A DNA stretch of 64,000 nucleotides from Isoetes taiwanensis (Eukaryota > Streptophyta > Lycopodiopsida > Isoetales > Isoetaceae), in contig JAJEKV010000777.1 of the NCBI GenBank assembly GCA_021234155.1, positions 28,570 through 92,569 of the forward strand, read 5' to 3'. Positions 23,301-31,513 of this stretch are shown piece after piece. The notes beneath the pieces were generated by a model. The model had not been told where the DNA came from. It did not search any database and was given only the letters and a program-made list of their open reading frames with translations. The position numbers and the translations under genes are program-made. How positions within the stretch are numbered: the stretch's first letter is position 1; each line of letters starts with the position of its first letter.

Positions 23301-24691
23301 CGCTTGCTTGCATCTATCAAACCTAGCTGATGTTGCAGCCAACCATTCCTTCACAAGTCCGCCATAAGTCGCAAAACAAAACACTACGTGATATGTCACC
23401 TCCCAACATAGTAAGCCAATGATCGTTGGAAAACCACAATCACACACCACACAACACAAGGTAGCCCACACCACCACATACCACACACCACACAACATAT
23501 GTCAAGACAAGATGCACACACACCACATTTGTGGTGGTGGTGGTGGTGGTGGTGTGGTGGTGGTGGGGTGGTGGTGGTGGTGGTGTGGTGGTGGTGGTGG
23601 TGTGGTGGTGGTGGTGGTGGTGGTGGTGGTGGGGTGTGGTGTGGGACATGGTGGAGTGTGGTGATGGGGGTGTGGTGGTGGGGTGTGGTGTGGTGGTGGT
23701 GGAGTGTGGGGTGTGGTGGGGTGTGGTGTGGTGGTGGTGGTGGATTGTGGTGGTGGTGGAGGAGTGTGTGGTGGTGGTGGTGGGTGTGGTGGTGGGAGGA
23801 GTGTGGTGGTGGTGTGGTGGGAGATGGTAGATGGAGTGTAGTGGTGGGAGATGGTGGGGTGTGGTGTGGGACATGGTGGATGCCAACAACTCACCACCAC
23901 CACACATACCTCATCTATCATTCCGCATCCATTGCACGAAATGCCCCACAGATGGCATCATAGAGACACAACATGACAATACTGCCAACATGATGCAAAA
24001 TGGTAGTAGACATACCGATTCTTGAAGTGGATTTGATGTTACCTTTTTCAGGTTGATAGAAACAATCTAGATCAAGCTTGAGATTTTTTTCTATTGTAAC
24101 ACAACTAATAATTGAACATACCCGCAATGGCATATTTTGGTCTCGTAACATTGCTCGCTTTTTCTGCTTTTGATTGTGAGTTCATATTGAATGTGTGGTC
24201 TAGAGGAACCCGATTTGGTTTTTTCCTTATCATCTTCATCATCCCCGCCACTTTTACTATTTTCCTCCTCGCCAAGTTGGATTTGCCTATGCTTTCTCTT
24301 TGGTCTAGAAGAACCGGCCCTCGCTTCTCATCGGGGAGTTTTATAATAATCCGAGAAGCTCTTCCAATTAACATCGTCCCCTTTATATGCAAATAATAAG
24401 CCACGCCTGTGTTCCAGAGCCATTCCACCCCATGTATGTGGCTTCCCTGTAATTTTTTTGTAAATTTGCATGTAACTCTTTGTATTGTTCATTGCTCGAT
24501 TCTTCAACCCGCATAAGAAAAACATATGCCTTAATTTTTCGCTTTGAACAAAACATTTGGGGAAAATACCTCAGCCAGATTTATTTGGAACTCGTCACCC
24601 CAAAGCTTCTTTAGATCTTCGTGGGGCACAATCTTTGTTTGAGGAGAGATTTCATCGGTAACCGGGCCGGGCGCTCAATTCTCGACTCCAT
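20381..24691 (-). pseudogene. Multi-exon gene with C-terminal C48 (Ulp1-type) SUMO-protease domain
   Basis: Minus-strand gene convergent to the transposase. The last exons are well defined: about 20,950-20,802, 20,740-20,566 and 20,500-20,381, with introns of 61 bp (20,801-20,741) and 65 bp (20,565-20,501) that are GT-AG and frame-consistent. The domain shows the Ulp1 order: His (GHQFGLFYF, codon 20,921-20,923), Asp (IYHFDS, 20,840-20,842), then LQTDGHSCG with Gln and nucleophile Cys (20,644-20,646). The family cleaves SUMO or related isopeptide bonds. Upstream, exon 1 (24,691-24,570, ending LWGDEFQINLAE before GTATTT) and exon 2 (about 24,530-24,122, with an acidic GEEENSKSGGDDEDDKEK stretch and a CGA-to-TGA-type stop) are likely. 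The middle exons (about 23,150-22,370) are unresolved. The C48 triad exons look intact, but upstream stops suggest a decayed copy. Confidence 0.72.
23531..23880 (-). repeat. (GTG)n-like array, CAC in the sense of the protease gene
   Basis: About 350 plus-strand bases of GTGGTG and GTGTGG, flanked on both sides by short CAC-rich pieces (23,440-23,525 and 23,885-23,910). Read on the minus strand it has the same GTG/CAC/GTG order as the transposase intron. It sits just after GATGAG|GTATGT on that strand, so it is probably intronic. Confidence 0.9.
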
Positions 24692-24896
24692 TAGGGTTCA
24701 ATCGGCAAGAAGCGCAAAAACGTAAGAAGAGGTGATTATTTCTTAATTCAAAAGGTGGACAATGACGGGCATAAAATTCAAAATAACCGACGCCATTAAT
24801 TCAAGACTCCGCAATCTCTCCGCTTCTGGTATGCACCACCCGATTCTACCACAAAGGTGGTGCCAAAATGTGGCGCCAAAATGCACGTTTTTTGAT

Positions 24897-24918
24897 ACAC
24901 CACAGCGTGCTTTTACCC
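24897..24918 (-). repeat. right terminal inverted repeat
   Basis: The reverse complement starts GGGTAAAAGCACGC, identical over 22 bases to the left end. CAGT follows at 24,919-24,922. Confidence 0.93.
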
Positions 24919-24922
24919 CAGT

Positions 24923-25260
24923 ACATGAAGATCTTACTCCATTTCAGCTCAGTAAAAGAGGGGAAGAGCTAGCCAAGATGAGAGTAGCAAGACATCCCAA
25001 AAGGGGGGGGGGGGTCCGAGGGGGGGCAGGCATACCCATCATTTGGGATCATTGGCCTTCTGATCCTTAGACTGGTTTTGCGTAGCATTGTCTTCTTCTT
25101 TGTTCGTGCATGGGGGTTTTGTTTTCTTTTATTTTATTTTAGTTCTGTTGTGGTCTTCATGCCCGTGTTCTTATTGCCCCATGGTCTCTATAAATGTAAA
25201 AATTCCTTATCTTATCTTAATGATTTAATTGTGATCAAGGTTGGACCTTGAAGCCCTTTT
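24923..25260. other. non-coding, contains long G-runs
   Basis: About a dozen consecutive G at 25,005-25,016 and seven more at 25,021-25,027 could form a G-quadruplex-like structure. No gene is recognised. Confidence 0.5.
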
Positions 25261-26067
25261 TGTCAAAAAATTGACATTATCCATTTTCCTAAAAAATACT
25301 TACGGGACCATTTGTTACAGTTTTTTATGATCGCCTTAGAAATGCCACTGGGTGGTTTAGAAACGTTCAAAAGGTTAGTTGCTACCTAGGGGCAGTGTTG
25401 AGGGATATTTAAATGGCATTTCTCGTATGTTAAGTGGTCAGTTAAATTATTTGTTAATGGGACATCTATTATTTAGAGAACCATTGATTTGAGGAGTCCA
25501 CGGGCAGAATCCCATTGGTTGGGGTGATCCAAAAGGGAAAATCCCCTTTCTCCTTTACGAGACAGTTCAGGACTGTCGGATTTGATCCAGTAGGCTAGAT
25601 CTATTGATAGGAGGCTATTTGGAGCCAGGGAAAAAGGCTGGGGCTTCGATTTTCCTAATCTTAGCCATAGCCGCAGTATATAAAGGAAAGAAGGACGTTT
25701 TTGGAAAGGACACAGCTTTTTGGAGCAATCCTGTGAAACTTAGATTCTTGTGAGTAGTCTATGTTTCAGTGTTGTATGAACCTTAACCTTCTTTCTTGAT
25801 TGCTTAGAGGCCTTTTCGACCTTTGGAGTTATTTCCAAAGCTCTATGGCTCAGTTGGAAATTGTCCATTCTGCTTGTGTTTTTGCTCTTGTGGTTGAGCA
25901 ATACTGCTACTGCAGTACTAGTTCTTGAGATAGAACTATTTGTGAAGCTGGGCTTCATACTAATCCAGGGGATTAGTATCGCGTGGGGAGTTCTGGGAAC
26001 TCAAGGAGTGGGGAACTCAGCTAGTTCTTGGTAGCTCGATTGAACCTATTCTGTGTAGGCTGTGACA
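25261..26067 (+). repeat. LTR of a second retrotransposon
   Basis: It begins TGTCA and ends TGACA, the inverted ends expected of an LTR. TATATAAAGG at 25,677-25,686 is a strong TATA box in the position of the U3 promoter. The initiator-Met PBS follows at once, so this is a 5' LTR. No partner LTR was found in the window. Confidence 0.75.
25677..25686 (+). promoter_or_regulatory. TATA box in the LTR
   Basis: GTATATAAAGGAAAG is a textbook plant TATA context about 390 bases before the LTR end. Confidence 0.7.
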
Positions 26068-26070
26068 ATT

Positions 26071-26082
26071 TGGTATCAGAGC
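26071..26082 (+). promoter_or_regulatory. primer binding site, initiator tRNA-Met type
   Basis: TGGTATCAGAGC lies 3 bases after the LTR's terminal TGACA. This spacing is common in plant Gypsy elements. Confidence 0.85.
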
Positions 26083-26940
26083 TTTGTTTGCACTCTTCCA
26101 TTCTGATCCTCTGTGGCAACTACCTAGATTAGTTGTGCTATAGAATATGCAGCTATGGTGATATCAGAAGTACCGCTTTGTACCATGGTAATGTGCCTGT
26201 TATATATTGTCAATTCTAGTATTAAGTAGATATTCGTGTTAAGGTTGCAGCCTTGTAAGGAGGTTAGCAATTGAACTGCGGGCCTAGTGGTCATAAAGAT
26301 CATGAAGGGCATGATCTTGGAGTACTGAAAAGTAAATACCAGGAGGGTGTATACAAAACTTTGTGCTTATATATGTCTCATCATGATCTAGGATCATGTC
26401 TTCATGAATTTAATTCATGGAAGTTGGTCAAGGAAAGTTATTTGAGATTGAGGTTTGAACTCTTCATCAGTAGCTGGACTCATTTGGATCAATTAGTACA
26501 GTGCTGTTAAGACTCAGAGCAGCCAACAAGCTTTCTTTGTGTGAGTTCTGAGCAGAGTAACTTCTCAAGTCGCCTAGTTAATTTACATGTATAGATTAGG
26601 TGTTAGGTGGTTTTAGGACACACATGGAAAGTGGAAAAATGAAACAACCATGAAAATCTTGATGAATAATGAAGACTAAAACGTGCAGATCAAGCTGTAT
26701 GCATTTCATATTACTAAAGGAGAACCACAAGATGCTATGCGCGCATAGGCAAGCGACAAAATACAAGATATAACTAACATGTATGATAGCACTTTGTGCT
26801 CAGCAAATGCTTTCATGAGCACGTCCTGCAGATGCAAAATAAAAAATTGCAAAACACTATGCACGCATAGCAAGGACCTTAAGTGTGGACGACAAACACT
26901 AGCCAAAACTAGTCATGTACAGTCGTACAAACACGTAGAT
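26083..26940. other. degraded interior after the LTR
   Basis: No gag or pol motif can be read in any frame. Either the element lost its interior or it is a non-autonomous type. Confidence 0.4.
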
Positions 26941-27560
26941 TATACAACAAGCTTATAGCCAATGAGAAGAGCAGGATTAGGAATGTCATCATACTCATCA
27001 ACTCCTTCAGATTGGTCATCACTCTCCTCATTATCACTTCAAATGGTCGAAAAGCTAATCACTGGAGCATTGTCTTCATCTTGTTCAACTTCGTTGGCGC
27101 TATCCTCGCAGAAGGACTTCAACAAGTTAATTGTTGTTCTACGAAGTCTGTTATCAACATTCAATGTAAAATCATAAGCCAACACTTGTGTTTCAGTCAA
27201 GTCATGTTGTCCATGTGATTCTTATTCATTGTTTTCATGCCCTTCTTAAAAGGAATTATCAGGAATCATATCGACCAACAAAAGGATTTGTATCCTTAGT
27301 GGCATACCAGTGAACTTTTATCATTGAGGGAAGATTGTCTTTATAAACAATGACTAACGCTTGCAATCTAGAAAGGACACTCTTCATCATCATCGTCAAT
27401 TGAAGGTACAACTATTAGCATGCCCTTTTGCAAATCTGCAAGTTTTTCTGGAGTTTGAACCTCATTCTTCTTGAGGGCACATGTCCGAGGTACATAATAC
27501 GATCCTCATGTTTTAGTACTACAAAAAATAGATCACTTTACAATTCCTTGGGCAATCTTG
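26941..27560 (-). pseudogene. decayed coding remnant, transposon-like C-terminal segment
   Basis: On the minus strand, protein-like segments follow one another across frame changes. First is KNEVQTPEKLADLQKGM (about 27,450), then an acidic SIDDDDEECPF. Next is VHWYATKDTNPFVGRYD (about 27,310-27,260), followed by LAYDFTLNVDNRLRR and an acidic tail (SDNEESDDQSEGVDEYDD) after one in-frame stop. The HWY.T...PF.G.Y pattern resembles small barrel-like modules near the ends of plant transposon proteins. The family is not identified. Confidence 0.5.
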
Positions 27561-28042
27561 ACAAGGGGGGAGACTTAACTACCAAGCCAACAAAAAGGAA
27601 CCTGCAGAGAGATGTTGTTTAGAAATTCTGCATGATTTTAAAGAAATCCTCCCACCAACCTTTGTCTTTCTCAATACTTAAAACCCATCTTATGACAAAA
27701 GAAATTTTGTCCTTGTTCTTTTCAGTGTCGTCTATGGCACTTTTCAGTGGCTATTGAATAGCCCTACTCATCTACCATTGCTGCCATAGCCTAGAACGAT
27801 TTTTGAGTGGTTGCCCCATTTTTATTCATGTTGGAGTCCCGATCTCTCATAATATTTTTGCAAAACAACTTGCTTTTTCACTTGTATGTATCTGAAGTTT
27901 TTCCTCTGATCTGGATAGAATAGTTTTTTCCAAAGACAGTTAGCTTGGAACAATTTGCGGGCAGAATATATAATGACTTAATGACACATCAACCATCAAG
28001 ATTAAAATGTAATAATCTATAGAATGCTGGATGACAACATTC

Positions 28043-28067
28043 CTTCCATCCCCCTTTTTTTTTTTTT
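28043..28067 (+). repeat. homopolymer T tract
   Basis: CCCCC followed by about 16 T. It could be the A-tail of a minus-strand retroposon, but no body is recognisable. Confidence 0.5.
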
Positions 28068-28300
28068 TAATTTTGAAATATTTAGTGCATATGTTGTTTT
28101 ATGTAGGTCACCTTTTCCCCTGCCTGCCGGCCGATTAGGGCATCGCGGGTGGTGCATGATCAGATATATTTGGGTGTTTTCAAGATTTTGTATGTTAGTT
28201 TGTCGGCCAGGGTGATTGTCGCCACTGCGTTTTTCCCTCAAAACCCTTCGTATGGGTTTTTTTAATCCGGCAAGAATCCGCTTGCTGCGTTTTTGTATTG

Positions 28301-28364
28301 GGTCCCATAGACCGATTGGTCTCCGTGGATGATAAAAGTACCTTCCTTCCTTCCTTCCTTCTTT
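28301..28364 (+). repeat. dispersed repeat GTCCCATAG..CCGATTGG, copy 2, with (TTCC)n tail
   Basis: GGTCCCATAGACCGATTGGT followed by CTCCGTGGATGATAAAAG, then ACC and about five TTCC units. A short simple repeat directly after the conserved 3' end is typical of non-LTR retroposons. Confidence 0.65.
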
Positions 28365-28639
28365 GTTTCAACATCAAATAATCACAATATGAAATAACAC
28401 ACATCACGGAAATCATTATTTAATGATATACCGGAGATGCTGACTTAAATTAAGACATCAAGTCTACAACAACAACAACAAAAAAGTGTTTAAAGCAACC
28501 ACCTTCCTTTTTTGTATTCCTAGACAGGCACACTCTTAAGCTGATAACAATAGGCATAACAAATTCCCCAACATAAACCTCTATGCCAACCTTAGCCCTT
28601 ACATTTGTGCTAATTGGAACCTTGTAAAATTTTCTTAGC

Positions 28640-28667
28640 CTGTCTGTCTGTCTGTCTGTCTGTCTAT
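28640..28667 (+). repeat. (CTGT)n microsatellite
   Basis: About six CTGT units. Confidence 0.9.
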
Positions 28668-28779
28668 ACTATTCTTCCACGTGTTTTAGACATACATAAT
28701 ATGGAATTCCAAACTAACAATGGAAGTTATATATAGATTTGTATACATTGGATTATGCTAGTGCCTCCCATCTAGTGCA

Positions 28780-29087
28780 ACTTCTAACGCACGTTAGAAG
28801 TCTACCATATAATAAGTCATGTGCTCTTCAATTTTAGCATTGCTTCATTTGACCGCCTCTTACATAGTGTACCTTCCAACTTCCAACACGTGTTAGAAGT
28901 TTAATAATGCTAGTAACTCCCATGAGTTTAACACATTGTCTAGAAACTTCCATGTAGAGTAACTACCAACATATGACATATCATAGGTTAAACGTGTTGA
29001 AAGTACCTTTTGTATTCATGTGTGCCATGCCTTTGTCATCAATTTCTCAAACCTCCCATGTTGTTATCTTCCAACATATGTTGGAAG
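28780..29087. repeat. three related palindromes of the ACTTCYAACR type
   Basis: Palindromes lie at 28,780-28,801 (ACTTCTAACG, CA, CGTTAGAAGT), 28,879-28,900 (22 bases, one mismatched pair, CACGTG centre) and 29,068-29,087 (CTTCCAACATATGTTGGAAG, perfect). A half copy is at 32,391-32,404. They lie just upstream of the disrupted FCP1-like gene. Confidence 0.8.
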
Positions 29088-29570
29088 TTAAACTTCTTTC
29101 ATTGCTTTGTGTAAAAGTATTTGGAAACTTCTTTCTATTCTCTTTATTTTCTTATGTTTGATTCTTTTATGTATGCAGGATTCATATTCTTTCCTGTTTT
29201 TTATTAGCCCATATGGGATACAGAGTTGTATTGATGTACTTACTAAGATAGAAGGGAAAGTCCAATTGGCCTTCGGGTACCATGAGTCAAGCACAAGATA
29301 AGGGGAGTATAATATCCGTGAAAACATATGTTGTGCTTGCACTTGTTTCAAAATCAAGGAAAAGCAATTTGGATAACCTTGTACAAGAAACGTTGTCCTT
29401 GGAATTTCGAAATGATGATGAGATTCCGTCTTTTGATTCCACGCGTGACATTCCAAAGACAGAAACATCATCTAAAGATTTATATTTGCGGCCACTAAGT
29501 TACTCAATGATAGGCAGAAATCAAGCTGGTCCTATTGTAAAGGATACAATTCCAAGAAGGGCTATTCTTC

Positions 29571-30355
29571 TGCAAATTTCGGCTTGGTGCATTTGGACCA
29601 TGCAACCTTGACCACAACATGCTCCTCAGTCCCACCCCAAATAAAATTACGGACAATAGTAACAATCACCTAAAATTTTGACAGAGAAGCCGGAAGGGCA
29701 GAGGCCATATAGACATGGGAATTACTTAAAACATGCTTAGCAACCGTTATTCGCGCTGGCAGAGAGAGCTTAGCAGTATTCCACCAAAATAAATGCTTAC
29801 GCAACCCTTCTATGATAATATCCCAAGCATCAGAGGTAGAAATATGAATGCTCACAGGAATACCAAGAAGTTTAGTAGCCATCCCATGAGGAAGCACCTT
29901 CCAAGGAAACTCCGCAACACAAGGAGGCACAACCCCATCGAGCGTCCATAATGCAGAACACTTTGGCCAACCAACAAGAACTCCAGATGCCAAAGAGAAA
30001 GTATCAAGAAGAAGCTTTGCATTCTGAAGATTGTCCGTATCGGCAACAAGAAAGAGGAACGTGTCATCAGCATACTGGTTACAAATCTCCTGTGAACCAT
30101 CCTCCATACTCAACCCCTGCACTATCCCATCCTGCACGGCCTTAGCAAATAGCTGTGAGAGGACCTCAGCTACTATTGTGAACAAAAGTGGAGCTAATGG
30201 GCATCCTTGGCGGACACCTCACCCAACTGAAAAAACAGTGGAGGGTTCCCCCTGAAATAACACAGTAGACCGTGCCGAGATATGGAGCTTCATAACATCA
30301 CTGGTGAACTGCTGACCAAAGCCCAATGTTAAGAGGCTTTTTTCCAAAAATTTCC
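29571..30355 (-). pseudogene. inverted LINE segment: reverse transcriptase
   Basis: Reads WKFLEKSLLTLGFG, then GVRQGCPLAPLLF (about 30,225-30,187), QYADDT (about 30,078-30,060, the catalytic YADD) and LLGIP. It ends with RNFIWGG and VAWSKCTKPK. A TGA before GVRQ fits CGA decay, and another stop follows SLSKF. Truncated at both ends by the insertion mechanism. Confidence 0.9.
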
Positions 30356-31513
30356 AATGTACACTTCCATTTGCAGAGTAAAATTCTAATTTCTAAATTC
30401 ATTTGGAGGATCCTCAAGGATATGGGTGACTCACCTGGAGTGCGGTTGGTGAGGCAGTCACTTGCACATTGTGTTCCTTTTGGGAAAGCTTCATTAAAAC
30501 CGCTTCTTCCTTGGAGTCTCTTTTATCAGCTATGCCCTTTTCCTAATGCCTCTCCTTTTCTGAAAGGCTTGCTGGAGTCTTGGGAGACAATACGGACCTT
30601 ATTTCATATTGATCTTGTTGCATGTCATCAGTTGAGTGCCCCTTGTTGGTGGATACCTGTGGAAAATAATCTTCCACTTTGTGCCTCGGTTCATCCATTA
30701 ACTCAACGGCGCTGGAGGTTAGCAGGAATCTTGACAGTTGCGGCATGGTATAATTCTGGCCAGTTAGCGACATGGCAAATCTTTCAAACCAAATTCTCAT
30801 TGTCTCGATGGGACAGACCTATTTTGCAAAAGATTGGTAGTACTCTGCCATTGGTTGCTCCAGAGGATATTGAAGGGTGCATGTGGGTTTCCCACCAGAG
30901 TGTTCATGAGCATAGGCTTGTGAACTCTATGTATAGGCTGCTTGTCAATAGTGATATCCTTCCGCCATCCACTAGGTGGTCCCTTCAGCTTTCACCTCCT
31001 AATTGGAGACGTATGTGGACTTGGGCTTGGGATAAACTACTCCATCCTAAGGTGGCGGTGCTTTGGTGGCAGATTCTTCACAGATGCCCTCATGTGAACG
31101 TGCTTGTCCACAGATTTGATCCTCGAGTGTCAGCACTCTGCCCACTGTGCAAGCAAAGGGACGAGACCATTGAGCATTGTTTCTTTTTATGTGTTCATCT
31201 CCAGCCTGTTTGGTCTTGGCTGCTCTCTCTTTTTCATGTGACATTGACAAGTCCGCAAGTGCTTCTGGCTATTTATCCGGATGCTTGGAATAAGTTGCGG
31301 AGCCAAGCATTTCATTTAGCATCAGGATAGTTGTTGTGGTCAATCTGGAAGCGCAGAAGACTGTGTATCTTTCAGGGTTTGGATATTCCTCCTGCAGTTG
31401 TCCTCCAGGACGCACAAGCTAGAATCGCTAAGGCATACCATTGTTCTTCGCTTGCTCCTACCAAGCAACAGTTGATATTTGAGTCTTATTTGAGTGTGCT
31501 GTCTTATGCATAG
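30356..31513 (+). pseudogene. LINE ORF2 C-terminus with zf-RVT domain
   Basis: Open for more than 320 codons except for TAG at 31,328. It shows the zf-RVT zinc domain, PKVAVLWWQILHRCP...CPLCKQRDETIEHCFFLC, at about 31,045-31,200. The tail after it carries a 3'-UTR and AATAAAG at 31,602. Its openness suggests a fairly young insertion. Confidence 0.9.

Larger units (their letters stand above)
15441..24918. mobile_element. 9.5-kb two-gene DNA transposon: DDE transposase plus Ulp1-type protease
   Basis: The ends are inverted repeats: GGGTAAAAGCACGCTGTGGT plus GT, 22 of 22 identical, at 15,441-15,462 and 24,897-24,918. CAGT sits just outside both ends and may be a 4-bp target-site duplication. 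Inside are two convergent spliced genes with about 250 bases between their 3' ends: the transposase (+) and a gene with a C-terminal C48 protease domain (-). Both are decayed by stops or shifts. Each has an intron made of GTG-rich, CAC-rich, then GTG-rich sequence in its own sense orientation. Superfamily name unknown to me. The Copia element ends only 6 bases outside the left end. Confidence 0.88.

Noticed and set aside
23440-23963. Long Val/Gly/Trp and His/Pro/Thr open frames
   Set aside because: Same reason: the (GTG)n array lacks stop codons in several frames.
15441-24918. Assignment of the transposon to CACTA, KDZ/Zisupton or PIF/Harbinger
   Set aside because: The ends (GGGTAAAA), the possible 4-bp duplication and the DFAENY/SQFK/HGKG blocks do not clearly fit any one of them; left unnamed.
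25261-26067. Solo LTR
   Set aside because: A primer binding site follows directly and no 5-bp duplication flanks the LTR, so it is a 5' LTR of a truncated element.
28781-29087. CRISPR-like array
   Set aside because: Only three diverged palindromes with unequal spacing (about 100 and 190 bases) in plant DNA; no array and no cas genes.
30326-30360. ATG at 30,326 as the start of a plus-strand protein
   Set aside because: It lies inside the inverted LINE segment; the true plus-strand homology begins at about 30,356, so this start is created by the inversion junction.
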